A stretch of DNA of 64,000 bases, from assembly GCA_033065855.1 (NCBI GenBank), contig JAVXUO010002927.1, forward strand, positions 62,001 through 126,000, in the 5' to 3' direction. The DNA is from Escallonia rubra. Lineage: Eukaryota; Streptophyta; Magnoliopsida; Escalloniales; Escalloniaceae. Under the pieces are notes generated by a model. It was not told where the DNA came from. It ran no database searches and saw nothing but the letters and a program-made list of their open reading frames with translations. A program made the position numbers and the translations under genes. Positions 1 through 12,567 of this stretch are shown here, piece by piece (position 1 is the first letter of the stretch; each line of letters begins with the position of its first letter).

Positions 1-434
1 CATTATTGCAAAAGTTATAAACACAGGGAGCAAAGTGCAAAAACGTGTAAACCTCAGGGGACCGTTTTGTAATTAACCCTTTTTTTAAAAGAAAACTGGA
101 AAGAGTTTTGATTTTTTTTTTCACCAGTTTAAAAAATTGGTGACCGTTTGACAAAGTTTATTTTTTCAAAAAACAGAAAAGAGCAAGTGTTTGGCAGGGC
201 ACCTCTTTGGGTTTTTATTTTTATTTTTAATATACATTTTTTTTGGTTGAATAACAACCAACATTATGATGCCAAAGAAAATGGGTTCGCAGTCGACGTG
301 GAGGTGCCACAAAGTATGCAATCCGAGTCAGATGTCAAGTGTACTGATGTGGGACACATCAAGGGTGGAACAAGGACAGAGACCAAGGGCTTCCCAGATA
401 GAGCCTGAGGGTGGCAGTGCTGCGAAGGCGACGA
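1..434. other. AT-rich flank, no gene assigned
   Basis: This stretch is AT-rich with long T and A runs. The short reading frames here show no recognisable domain. It leads directly into the 72-bp tandem repeat and probably belongs to the same repetitive block. I see no gene in it. Confidence 0.4.
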
Positions 435-650
435 CACACGGTGGATATACGACGACAGTCACAGTCTGATGCTTATGTCCAGAGTCACGGTCCTGTATGT
501 TTATCTCACACGGTGGATATACGACGACAGTCACAGTCTGATGCTTAGGTTCAGAGTCAGGGTCCTGTATGTTTATCTCACACGGTGGATATACGACAAC
601 AGTCACAGTCTGATGCTTAGGTCCAGAGTCAGGGTCATGTATGTTTATCT
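435..650. repeat. Tandem repeat, three 72-bp units
   Basis: Three consecutive units start at 435, 507 and 579, each beginning CACACGGTGGATATACGAC and differing by only a few substitutions. Because 72 is a multiple of three, every reading frame stays open across the array and gives a 24-residue repeat on the minus strand. That is a consequence of the period and does not show that the array is coding. Confidence 0.9.
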
Positions 651-1130
651 CTCTAGAATTCCAGAGAGAATGAGTTTTAAAGAGAGAAAGTGAAATTGTC
701 AAATGAGATAATTCTGTCTAAATGAAATCCAAAGCCCACTATTTATAAAGGTTGAGATGATGATGTCATCACGCAACACATGGCGCTCCCCGGGAGTGAC
801 ACGTCACCGAGGGGTCCACAGGTGCCGGTGCTCCACGGACTGTCGTATCGCATATTCACCCGGCCTGCTCCTCATAGCGTCGCTCTGTCTATCTGGAAAC
901 ACTGGCTCCCACAGCATCGATGTTGCCAGAGAACAACACGTGATCTAGCCACCAATCCAAGCCCTTGCAGAGTCCCACAGGCCTGACAACGGTGGGGAAG
1001 ATCCGACGCCCAACTGCCAGGTGAACTAGGCGCGATGCCCTCCGAAGACATGTTCCCGTCTCGGAGTGACCCGGGGATCATAGTCCCTAGGGGTGCCGAC
1101 ACAAGCCCCCAGTGCCGGAGCACGTAGGCC
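651..1130. other. Non-genic stretch between repeat blocks
   Basis: This is moderately GC-rich sequence with short overlapping frames on both strands. No protein family, splice pattern or RNA gene was recognised. Confidence 0.35.
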
Positions 1131-1780
1131 AGTCACGCAGGCACCTAGCGGAGATAGTGTTCCGGAGGAGTCACCTATTCCGCGGGCCGATGTAGCATCC
1201 CGGAGGAGCCGTCTACCTGGCGAAAGGGGAGTCTTCATGCCGGAGCACTTAGAGCTCCCTGGCAGAGATAGTGTCCCGGAGGAATCGCCTATCCCTGCGG
1301 GTGAGTCCATGTACCGGAGCACTCGGAGCGCGTCAAGGTAGCATTCCGGAGGAGCCGTCTACCTGGCGGAAGAGGAGTTGAAGAGCTCCCTGGCGAAGAT
1401 AGTGTCCCGGAGGGGTCGCCTATCCTCGCGGGTGAGTCCTTGTGCCGGAGCACTCAGAGCACGTCAAGGTAGCATCCCGGAGGAGACGTCTACCCGACTG
1501 GCCGAGGTAGCATCCCGGAGGAGCCGTCTACCTAGCGGAAGGGGAGTTGAAAAGCTCCCTGGCGGAGATAGTGTCCCGGAGGAGTCGTCTATCCCCGTGG
1601 GTGAGTCCTTGTGCCGGAGCACTCGGAGCGCGTCAAGGTAGCATCCCGGAGGAGCCGTCTACCCGACTGGCCGAGGTAACATCCTGGAGGAGCCGTCTAC
1701 TTGGTGGAAGGGGAGTTGAAAAGCTCCCTGACGGAGATAGTGTCTCGGAGGAGTCGCCTATCCCCGCAGGATGCTGCACA
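1131..1780. repeat. Degenerate GC-rich tandem repeats (GGAGGAGYCG type)
   Basis: Blocks built from phrases such as CCCGGAGGAGCCGTCTACC and TGCCGGAGCACTCGGAGCG recur along this stretch. The CCGGAGCACTC landmark falls near 1,310, 1,441 and 1,610, so the spacing is irregular at about 131 and 169 bp. This suggests a higher-order repeat of smaller units. Open frames on both strands are a by-product of the repeats. It probably belongs to the non-coding interior or subterminal part of a transposon, but the family was not determined. Confidence 0.75.
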
Positions 1781-2520
1781 CTCCGGAGAGTGGGTCAAAG
1801 CATGTTCCACGACCAAGGCAAGGTGTGCATGGTGTGGTGAATGAGTGTGATGCCCCGAGGTTTGTAACGTGATTGTGGCGCATGGGCGCGGCGACTACCG
1901 TCGCAAGACAATACCTAGTGCCGGGGCACGTTATGAAAGTGGCGCGGCACATGGACGCGGCGACGGGTGTTAAAGAGCATGCATGTGATAGTTGTCGCGG
2001 AGATGGTATCCAGATGACAATGCACGGTCGCGAGTGACGGTTGTCGCGACGACGACGCGCATGCGACAACGAGCGTCATGCGACCACTGGTGGTAAGTGA
2101 GCACTGTAGAGAGTGCGCGGGCGCGGGCGCCGGCGACGGGGGTCGCGGAGACGGCACGCGGGCGACGGGAGTCTCGGAGTTGTCACGCGGACGCGGGCGA
2201 CTAAGGTCGTGGAGATGGCGCGTGGGCAACGAGAGTTACGGAGACGGCGCACGGGCGACGGGAGTCGCGGAGCTGTCACGCGGACGCGAGCGATGAAGGT
2301 TGCGTGGGCGACGAGAGTCGCGGAGCTGGCGTGGGGGCGACAGGAGTCGCGGAGCTGTCGCGCGGGCGACGGGAGTCGCGGAGACGGGCGATGAAGGTCA
2401 CGGAGATGGTGCGCGGACGACGAGCGACGGTCGTCGCGACGGCAGAGCGCGACGGCGAGCAACGATCATCGCGACTACGAACGACGGTAGTCGATCGCCA
2501 AGGTAGGTGGCCGATCCCCC
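1781..2520. repeat. GC-rich degenerate repeat region (GACGGGAGTCGCGGAG motif)
   Basis: From about 2,080 to 2,480 the sequence is a loose array of GCGACGRGAGTCGCGGAG-like words of roughly 25-45 bp. It has much higher GC content than its surroundings. Overlapping frames stay open on both strands and give Arg/Ser- or Arg/Gly-rich translations, as expected for low-complexity GC-rich DNA. No protein domain was recognised. Confidence 0.65.
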
Positions 2521-2810
2521 CAAGGTGGCCGACCCTCTTAAGGGGGAAGGCAAAGGTTGCTTCACAAAGGGAAAATTCATGTGACTTGATTATGTGACGC
2601 TTTGACCGGCATGTGAACGTTGAAAAGTTGATCGTTGAATGTGCTGACTTGTCATAAGAATTGGGACCCCCAGTGGGCTTATAAGTGTAGCCAAGATAGG
2701 TTGGGAACACATTATTAGCTCAGCATTGTTACAACTCCCCCACTTCACCGCCGAGCACCATCTCACCGCCCATCACAAACCCAACGTCACCACTGCCTCC
2801 GTCTCCCTAA
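2521..2810. other. Junction between GC-rich repeats and the captured exon
   Basis: This short stretch contains a TATA-like CTTATAAGTG near 2,679. It joins the GC-rich repeat block to the truncated RETICULATA-related exon. At 2,800-2,885 a phrase with CCGTCTCCCTAATCACCTCC occurs twice, so a small duplication lies at the breakpoint. No gene was recognised. Confidence 0.35.
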
Positions 2811-3293
2811 TCACCTCCGTCTTCCTGCCTCCAGCATATCGGCAGGAAGTGTTGCCCCACATGCTTCTGTCTCCCTAATCACCTCCTCGAACTTCATCAT
2901 TGGCCCAAACTCCTTCTCTTCCCCATCTTCGCCTCCATCATCTCCACCACCACCGCCGTCGCCGCCACCACTTGGATATTTTCCATTACCATCGCCGCCT
3001 CCAGTTTCAATATCACCTTTTGTCGTTTCATTGCTGGTCAAAACGCTAATGCGATCCTTCCCCTCAGGTACAATGGTCAACACCACACCAGATTGCGGCT
3101 GGGAATCTTGATTCAACGAGCTCCTTACCTTAAGGCTCTGCTTGTTCTTCATGTAAAGCGAAAATTTTGTACCCCTCATGATATTTCCAACTTGGGTTAT
3201 CGTAAATTCGCGAGTCCTGGTAGTACCCATACAGACATTACTTCGCAAATTGACGGAGTGTGATAGTCTAATGCTTGATGAGCAGCTCACCAT
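2811..3293 (-). pseudogene. Truncated first coding exon of a RETICULATA-related chloroplast protein
   Basis: Read on the minus strand from an ATG at 3,293, this encodes a Ser-rich, transit-peptide-like N-terminus. A Gly/Asp-rich acidic linker follows, and then the block EFGPMMKFEEVIRETEACGA, ending near LPADMLEAG. That block matches the conserved start of RETICULATA / RETICULATA-RELATED proteins (DUF3411), which are chloroplast envelope proteins linked to leaf mesophyll development. The family normally continues with a segment of the type 'GIRKLFLLRYLDLQ' and several membrane helices. Here homology stops at a small local duplication and no later exon is seen towards position 1. The upstream 3,294-3,660 looks like an intact 5' leader in the same frame. 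I infer a captured or truncated gene piece. A distal exon outside the window cannot be fully excluded. Confidence 0.6.
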
Positions 3294-3840
3294 GGAAAAT
3301 GTCGACGAATTGAGGAGAAATTTCGCAGCAACAGCCCTAGCAAGCTGAGCAAATTGGTAATGACGAAGAGGAACTTTCAGAGAAATGATCCAGTCGTCAG
3401 AAAGCTCAAAGAGAGACGGGTCTGTGTGTGAAGTTTGCTGGAAAAATGAGGAGGAAATTGAATGGGAATGGAAAAACGAGGAGGCCCTCTCTTTTACCGA
3501 TGTCCGATGGAAGCGATGGACGCGGTGGCCGGTGGAGGCGATGGACACGGTGGGCTGTGGAATAAGTCCAATTTTGTTGCTAGTGAGATTCGAAGGCAAG
3601 ACTTCATTAATCCACCGACTCAGCTCCGTGTGAAATGGTTTCCAAAACCAACAAGAAAATAGCAAATTGCTCTTTTTAAAAAGTGGCCTTCTTTTTAAAG
3701 TGTTGGGCCCAAAAAAAAAAATTAAGTCCAACCAAACACCCATTTTTTTTTGGGCTTTTGATAAATTAAAAAAGTGGGCCAAAAAAGAGCAAAAAATTAA
3801 TGGTGTCAAACGGGGCCTTAGCTAATGACAGAAAATCACC
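3294..3840 (-). other. Leader-like sequence of the truncated RETICULATA-related copy and TE-like edge
   Basis: Positions 3,294-3,660 read on the minus strand as a pyrimidine-rich, open 5' leader of the truncated exon. Beyond it, 3,690-3,820 is a T-rich block ending, in the minus orientation, with GGCCCCGTTTGACACC. That is a phrase of the type often seen at ends of plant repeats. A similar T-rich phrase with CCGTTTGACAAAG lies at 144-157, so the whole 0.1-3.8 kb block may be one composite element. I did not find matching target duplications. Confidence 0.35.
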
Positions 3841-6840
3841 CGAAAGACACGTAACATAAGAGCCAACTTGGCCTGCCCAAGATAAACTACGAGAATAGTT
3901 TTTTTTCTAGGGTTATTATTATTATTGATTTGGAAATGGATGCGAAAAACTGATAGGATAAATCTTGCCACCTGTCAAAAACCTTGCTCCACCTGTCAAC
4001 AGTTCCTTGTGAACATGACATATGTCCACCCAAGACCCATGCCTCGAGACCACCGCCAACAGCTGACCCCACACGCATCATCATGCATCACCGCCACGAC
4101 GCGAATGCCGGAACAACCAGCAGACCATTGCACCGCGGAACACCACCGTCGCACCACAATTTCCCACCCAAGGAACACCACCGACACACCTCCAATCCTA
4201 GCGGCCTCCACAAACCAGCCACCACCATAAGACACAACACAAGGCTCCACCACACTGACACGAAACCGCCATGCTTTCGACCAGCAGCCCAACCACCCAG
4301 AGCCCTTCAAAACCTTCAACCACCGCAGCAACATCCACCACCACCAAATCCCGAGAAATTACCCTTTTTAACAGACTCACCCACCTTCTCCAACCCGGCG
4401 GTACCACCACGCCTGTCAATCCGAACGGAGATCCCACCAAAGCTACCTCACACTCAACATCGGCAAATTTTCTACCCACCAAAATCGCACTGAGAAGCGC
4501 AGCATAACCGCACATCCCATGCTCTGACGCCACAAATCTAGCATCACAAGCAACACCCCGCGGACAACCATCTTTTAGCTGAATCTATCAGGCACATGGA
4601 GATTCAAAGACAAATTAAAAACCCATAGAGTAAAATTAACCACTCAATGGGAAATCCAACACCTCCACGCCACCATATTTGGAGGAAAAGTTTTGACTGC
4701 GATCCAAATCGTAAGAAGAGGCTACAAGTCCTCCTATATCAAAAATAAGAAGCGTTCTAGAAAGAAGCTCAATAATTAAAAGTCACTAAACATATTTAGC
4801 AACCATAGTTCATTATATGTGGAGATTATAGGCTCTCCTATAAACCAGGATTACCGCCAAATTGTTTCCTTCTTTTATACCATCTAATTACGTAAAGGAT
4901 GTTTACTCAATGTACATTAAATTTTCTTAAGTCAAGGAGCAAAAAAGTTTATACATACCTAATAAACGGTCAAAAAAGGTGTGTTGTCCACTAAGTGTCA
5001 CCAAAGAGGCTAATGACGACAAAAGTTCAAGACTCTTACTATGAAAAGGTGGCGTACATAGATATATGTTTAGGGACATATAGCAATCCCTTTAAAAAGC
5101 GATTAACAACATCCTGCTATTCATGTCAGTGGAAGGGTTAGGGAGGGGCATTCAAGCAAACCTTGTGTAATGGTGGCAAGAAACCGGATTTAAGCTCTTT
5201 GGCAAGGAAGCAAGCCTTCAATCATTTCACTAAACACTCCCGCAATGATTCCTTCTTTAATTTGAACATTTAAAAATCATCACTAAATGAATGCACTGCC
5301 AGAACGAAAGTTACAAGTATGTCATACTCGTGATAATTACTTCTTGTTTTCCTTTTGCCTAAGCATGCACTTATACTTTGGAACATGTCAATCAGAGACA
5401 ATTTATGTAAAAATTAGATGAAAAGGGACTTTAAGTGCCTAATCCACCATTATTCCCATAAGGAAAATTCCAAAAAAGAAGGTGGTTTAAAAGTAAATTG
5501 ATGTAATCAATCAATTTTGCGGTTGTCCTGACTATATGTAGGCAAAAATAAGCCATGGTCATTCTCGTGATTAGACCAGACCCTAATTCCAGAAACTTTC
5601 TTATCTTCGTAGCCAAGGTATTGTATGTTTAACAAAACTCGATTCCATATTATTCATTATATTTGAATCCTTCCCGACTAATCCCTTTGATAGCGACCAC
5701 CGCACCTTTATTTTGTAAACTCGAATCTTCTTCTCTGCGGGACCGAATAACCGAACACCAAGCGAAGGACGTCTACTTGCTTAGGGAATTCAAGTTGCCT
5801 TTTAAATGTATAGTAAAATTACTGTATCAATAAGAATGTAAATATAGAGCGATGACATTTATGATTTTGATAACGTTCAAGTTGATATTATCTAGCAGTT
5901 CTTTGGATTTCAACTTATTCTCAACAATCCAGTTCTGTAGTTAAAGTTGCATTGTTCTGAATGTTGCTTTGACTACGTCATTCTGAAATCTTGTAACTAC
6001 CGATTGCAATTCACCAATTAGAGAATAAATTAGTTTTTTTTGTTAAAATCTTCATTAAACTAAGTTATCTCGCATTGGAACTTCAAATTTGTTGTATCTT
6101 ACACTTTAGGTTCGTCAACTTTGCAGAGCCTATTTTGGTGACCAGAATGTGTGAATTCAGCTCTACCTGTAACGCATGGTCCCTTGACTTCAAAGCCTGA
6201 GCGTGTACAATATTTCGTTTTATTTGGACTATATCTTCTTGTTTCCATTGTTTTGTCTTCAATTTTATCTGGAGTCATCTTTTTTTCAGATGTTTTTGTG
6301 AACAATTAAACATATTAGTAAGGAAAGTAAAATTTGAGCCTTATCTTTACCATTTGAACTCCATACTTGTCACCAAATACTTTGAAGTGTCGACGTCGTC
6401 GCAACGTGTCACTGAAAGCGGAAGTAGAACTCAAATGAAAAAAAGTGGAGATGCAAATATCAATGCCCAGCAGTGATTACCATGCATTCTGTCCCTGCAG
6501 TTACCCTCCCAAGGTAATGGTCCCTCTGCTTTGAAACTACAACTCCTAGTCCTGAAGTGTCCAAATGCGACATCGCAATTGACTCGAATAAGATGTCGAA
6601 ATCTTCTGTAAGAATACAGAGAGATGCATTTGAAGCCCGTCCCATCATCGTCCTTCATCTTTCCTTGCCCATCGCTTCTCGTAAATCAGAGACCTATTTA
6701 CTCCTCAACTATTCACCCATTTCCTTACTGCTTCCCTTACTCATACAGGCCATTCAATATCTACACAGTCCCATTTACTAGTAACTCAAGAATGAACACA
6801 AATCAAACAAAACTTGCAAACCCACTATAAATATACACAA
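3841..6840. other. Intergenic, no gene assigned
   Basis: This is three kilobases without a recognisable gene. At 3,980-4,560 the composition is CA- and CCA-rich on the plus strand, producing a Pro/His/Thr-rich frame with no domain. The rest is AT-rich with scattered short frames. Minus-strand frames at 6,099-6,305 and 6,431-6,658 show no recognised domain. The 3' UTR of the callose synthase gene probably extends below 7,046, but its end could not be set. Confidence 0.4.
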
Positions 6841-7045
6841 GATGGAAGGCAGCTCCGTCCGCATGTTCCTCAAACAAATGTATCCAGTTTACCTCAGCCA
6901 TATATACAGAGCGGATAATATCTGCAACCTTGAAAGAATCAGAAGAAATGAAGGGTAAGAAACAAAAGTGAAGGGGATTTGCAGCGAAATTTACATTTCC
7001 TCGGGGGTTGAAAGACGTCCAACTGCTAGGAAGCTCAGAAACTGA

Positions 7046-10000
7046 TCAGGCTTGAACATTTGCTTTGTTCCCAGCAAGAATTATGGAGATCTCCAGCCCA
7101 CGGCTGAAAGCCTGATTAAAGAGAAGGCGAGACTGGAAGGTGGAAATAAAGGGGAACCAAGACAAGACAGCAATCGGGGCAAAAATCAGCACTCCCATCC
7201 CGGCGTCATACATTCTCGCAAACTCGCGCACCGAATCCCATAAGCCTAAGCTCCTCACTATTCCCTTCCATGCGATTGCCAGCTGCGTCACCATACCAAA
7301 ACAAAAACACAAGGATGTGTGAGAGAGGCGTGGGAGAAGAATAGGCAAGAAATGTTAGAAGCAACGAAACTTTTTCACCAGTCATAGGTTTTCGTCCAAT
7401 TTCATATTTGTTAAACAAGAGAGTTACAACCTCATTGAAGAGAATGTGAACACCAACATTGTCCCAAAAAAAGAGAAAAAGTAATAATTTAGTAGGCAGT
7501 ACGCAGTAGTATAGACAATCTTGAAGGGAACCAAGTACGCGAACACTATGCAGGAGTTGTATAGATAAACTCACACATAATATGGCCCATCCAGTAGGGA
7601 TAAATGCAAGGAAGCACGCAAACAAATCTGGAATTGATAGGTCAGTGAAGGCAACAACAAGGCAAAGGGCTGCAACAAGTCCTAAGGCCGTAACTCCTTG
7701 AATAAATCGGAACATCAACTGGAAGTTGGTGGACTTTTTTGGGCTAAAGGTAAAGACCTGAAACAATAGAAAAATAAAACATGCATATGTCAGGGTCAAG
7801 CAACCATAATCCATACGATACTTGGTCAAATAAGTAAGGGGCGATCACAAAAAAGAAATGAAAGAACACAGAGTGAACTAATTTCGGAAGATACCTTGCA
7901 AATCATTACAAATCCCACCAATACAATCCAGGAGAAGCCATAAATCTAGACAAAAATGGCAATTGTCAAGTTCAAGAAAAAAAAATGCACTAGAGCACAC
8001 AATCTATCAAAATCACCCACTTTCCAAAATCCACGATAAGCATAAAGCAATATCTGCATTCGGCACCATATTGATAGACGTGTACCTTCTCATCAATTAA
8101 CTATTACTGATCAACTTATGACTGGATAACTAATTTTTTCCCCTCTCCCTCTTCCCTTTCTTATCAAATTAAAGCCACATACAAGGACAACAGATTCGAT
8201 TCATACAATGTACATTCACAAAATCAGCGAGGGGACGTCAAAAGATTCTTATAATCCAATTTTTGACCAAAAACAATCCAGACATGCACTAATGCCTGCT
8301 TCCCCAGGCAAGCAGTGGCTGGTGCCCTGTGCTATGGGGTAAGCCCATTTACCAGCTCGAACTTCTTGCCACGGACATCAGTGAGCAATATTGTCCATCA
8401 TTCGGAGGGTCAAAGCTTCTTAAAATGTAATTTAGCATCCACCAGGGCCAATCGTGTACAAATGCCAATGCAAGTAGATTTCTAACCCCCAAAATAAAAT
8501 AAAAAGATTACTACAGATGTAAAAGGGGTTCTTCTCCCACCAGGGACACCTTAAGTATTGTATTTCTAGCTTAAGAGATACATGAAGAATATGCACTTCA
8601 TAGCAGAAAAAGGGAGAAAAATATACCGCCAGAGACGTGTCCCTTCCTGTAAGATGGAGTTTGTATACAATTCCATACTGAAATACGAAAAACCTCAAGC
8701 TCAAAAGAGTTTCAAGTATCCGGCCTCTCAATGTTTGGATATGCATCTGCAAATTTGAAGATCAGGTTTCCAACTTTAGGGCAAAAAGACGGCATCTTCA
8801 ATGCACACAAAGCAGAGGAAGCTGGTAAAAGAGAAAGAAATGATGCGTCCTAAGCCAGGATCATATCTCATGGCAACTTAGTCCCTTGTATTTAGCTTAT
8901 GATAATCAGTCCAACAGTTTGTATAAAGTAACAAGAGGGAGAGAAAGTACTGTAGCTTAGAAAAGTGAAAAAGAAAGATCTATCCGAACTACTAATATGC
9001 ATAACGCCGCCAAAGTGCCACATGTTCAACAGCTACAATTAACCCAAAAATTGTGGCCATGAAAAAATTAAGGCGAATATGCAAATGAAAGTTACATAAA
9101 ACCAGAAATTGCTTATATAGCACATTGGAAACACAGGAAAAAATTTCATAACATTAAACCTGTTCTTCGTCCCACCAAGATTCCCAGCTATTTTCTCCCT
9201 TCACTCCAACTCCACCTTTATACAGAAGCCAGTTCGTCCAATCGTCAAAATCTTCCACAGTCCTGTAAATTACACGGTAGATATTGTCAACAGACAAGAC
9301 AGCTAGAGTATCAAATACAGCAAAACTTAAGTTAATAGAGTACGTGAAATCATTGTCATGAAGTCAAAGTATACAAGGACATCTAAGGAAAATATACTAA
9401 AGAGCAGACGAGTGAGTTGGTCAATTAGCAGAAAAATAGTGATAAAAGTCAACTCACTTCTGCCATTCGAAACCAGATGGGTTAAAAATGTAAGGCGCAA
9501 AGAGCCATGAGATCACGAGGAACCAACTGCTAAGCGTAAGCAGAATAAAAGAAACAGCACCTCCCTTTGAGTAGCCATATGCTATGTACACTATAAGGAG
9601 CAGTGCAACTTCCAGCCTGTGGATATGATTAAACAACCTTTATTCAGGACCCCGTTACATACCCAGTACTCTGCTTAATGTAACAAAAAAATGTCACTAA
9701 AGTTAAAATCACTTACGCCTTCACAAAATGACTTCTCGAGTAAAGCCTGTAATTGTCAGCAAACTTGATGTGACGGACAACGAAGCCTCTCCCAGTTGCT
9801 CGGTACTGTGGGTTCAGCAAAACCCATATTTCATAAATTAATTACCCAATACATAGTTATAAGTTTCTTCAAGGCAGTAATAGAGAAGATGCTACATACC
9901 TTTGCACCTCCATGTAGGATTGTACGCCCGAAATAGTGAGTTCTTGTTCCCAAGGAGAACGTGAAAAAGACAGAACACAGCTGCAGTTGCATTGTAATGA

Positions 10001-11281
10001 AACTAAAAATAGCCTGCAAAAGTGTGACACTGAACAAACTTAGAGAGAGACTAAAGCACGTAGAAATGATACATCGGGAATCATGCAAAAAAGTACAGAG
10101 GAAACTCGTCAGACCATGATAAGCAATCTGTACTCCTATGGTAGATGAAGATAACGCGTCACAAGCAAATGAAAGCACTTAACACTACTAAAAATTTCAT
10201 GAACAAACCTGCAGCAATCCCAATTCTAGTATAAATCCCATTATCATTGGAACTGCGGTAAAAATTCCAATCTGGACCAAGAACTGAGCATTTAGAACTG
10301 CATCCAGAGCAGTGTTACCCAAGAATTTAGCTTCCCGAGAAATTCCACGATCAAGTCCAGAAAATGCCTGAATATTTGTAAGCACAATTTGCTGGAAGAT
10401 CAGAATCAAATCAAAAAATGTGCCACTGTAACGTAGAGAAAATGACAATCCTCAACTATTTAGGAGATCTTGCTCAGGTGCCCGCCATATGCAAAGTAGA
10501 GTTGCGCAAGAGAATGAGCAAGGTATAAAGGTATTTTATATTCTGCAATTCTCGTCCTAATAATCCTGAGATGCATAACCATTAAATGTAGAGCTCGGAC
10601 CTGGCAACCAGACTGATTGGCCAAAGTAAACGGTGGCTAGACATGCTTAAACAGCCAAAGATAAAGACCAACCTATTCGCATAGGACTCCTTCATATCGG
10701 CTTAATGAATGAAACATGTTTTTAGAACACAGTTCAGCCAAAAAGGCAACTCCCAATCCTCAAATAAGCAGATACCCACATAAACAGTTACATTTTCATT
10801 CTAAAGAAAAAAGTTTCGTAATTGAGAAAGATGAAGGCTTCCCAAGGTTATTCTGCCAATTCATTTTGCTTGGAGTGACACATCCAAGTCGGAAACATAA
10901 TTTCCAGATATGAGAGAAAAAAGGAGCCACAACGGCGGTCAGATAAACTAAAAAGCATAATTGCTTGTCTTGGATTCAGAATAGTCCAGAAGTCTGTTAA
11001 AGAAACTTTGGTGGCAACAATCTAGTCTCCACACTCCGTAAAATTTGCGACATGGAAACCTCAAAATGTGGGTCACCAAGTAGCCTAGTTGTACAAATGG
11101 AGCCTGCAAAGCCGGTCTATGCAGTTTGACAACACTGCTCTAATCATCTCATATAGCATATGAAAAGCTGTGGATAGTAAAAGACAATACATGCAGGTCA
11201 AATCCAATGAAAAGAGCGAAAAGCGAGAATTACCAAATAGTTCCTTCCATACAAGAAAACATATACAGTAAGAACCGTCAT
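7046..11281 (-). other. GSL8 exons 42-51 (residues 1485-1904), C-terminal membrane cluster
   Basis: Coding exons: E42 11,234-11,281; E43 10,209-10,367; E44 9,900-10,013; E45 9,717-9,805; E46 9,458-9,616; E47 9,160-9,262; E48 8,627-8,746; E49 7,895-7,945; E50 7,575-7,757; E51 7,046-7,282. Conserved family blocks include [20 protein letters not shown] (E44), [20 protein letters not shown] (E45), [15 protein letters not shown] (E46) and [20 protein letters not shown] (E51). Hydrophobic segments in E42-E46 and E49-E51 form the C-terminal transmembrane cluster. All donors are GT and all acceptors AG in this block. Confidence 0.94.
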
Positions 11282-12522
11282 CTGCAAATAACAGCTTCGT
11301 GTCAGACAATTCGAAAGGGTATCTACACCACCACAACATTTCCATAAATAGACAAGGAACTGAATACCAAAGAAAGTATTACCATCGTGCACACATAGTA
11401 ACCAACAGTGGTGAAGTAAAAGGAGAGCATTCTGAAAAAGTCTAGAAGTTGTCCAAGCCTGTATACATCCCTACTCAAAACTTGCTCTCCATTTCCACCA
11501 GCCACTTTACCTTCAAACAGGGCAATTTGGTTTAGCCCAACGTCTCTTCCTTTTCCAACCTACATAAATATTCATGCTATTAAAACACCAAGAACATGAT
11601 ACAGTACATCGAAAACATGGAAAGGTAACAACAACAAACCTGTATATATTCGTGATGTGTAATGTTGCCCTGCCTCAACGTGGTGTTAAACCCTGCATTT
11701 CTACATACTTCAGGAACTAGTAGAATCTAATATATCAAAGCAAATCTTAAAACGATTAGAAAATCTGTAAAATGATATGAAGATTAGAACTTGGGTTCCA
11801 TATTGCCAGGAAGTAAAAAATAATTACATGCAATTAGGTGGATGTTAAGATTTCCGTGAGATGCGAACTTACTAACTAGTTAGATTTCAATGCATTTTCA
11901 AAATAGAATAACATTAACACGATTTTATCCTAAGCGTCCTCTTTTACACACGGCAGGCGACCCAACATATTAACTGGTCATAAGTGAGAATGCATTGTTT
12001 ACATAAACTAGAAACTTGAGCGCTTTTCCAGTTGGGACAGTCATTCTGCGGATGCGAGTACAAATCTCCATAATTTCCAGGAGATGGTTTATCGTGTTAA
12101 TGCAAACACAATTTTCTAGATTAATTACCACCACATAGAAAGAGTCAGGAAAAATATAATGAGGAACAATAATAAAGGAAATGAGTGAGAGCTAACAGGG
12201 TCTTAGGATTCCGAGAACCTCAAAGAAAAGATTAATAAAAAACCGAAACTTCAAGTAACTGGATAAAACTTTCCCCTCAATACCCACAAATATTCTTGTT
12301 TTAGCCTGATAAATGTAACCAGGTGTCGATGCTACACATGAGTGAGCAACAAGCTGAATGTTTAGACAGAATGAAGTTTTATAAGCTCTAGATACTTTTA
12401 CAGAAGTTTCACAAGCACCCCATATATAATTAGACACCCCAAAAGCATTGACGTGTTGCTTACATGTTTGTGTGTGGTGGTGGGGGGGTGGGGGAAGGGG
12501 AGGGAGGGAGGGGGGGGGGGGG

Positions 12523-12567
<45 letters not shown>

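Noticed and set aside
435..650. CRISPR-like array
   Set aside because: The repeats are contiguous 72-bp units without unique spacers, and the DNA is plant nuclear.
2076..2710. Overlapping frames of 90-144 codons on both strands
   Set aside because: They arise from GC-rich degenerate repeats in which stop codons are rare; translations are low complexity and unrelated to a known family.
3984..4493. 169-codon plus-strand frame rich in Pro, His and Thr
   Set aside because: Compositional bias (CCA/CAC words) explains the open frame; antisense frames are also open, and no family match was recognised.
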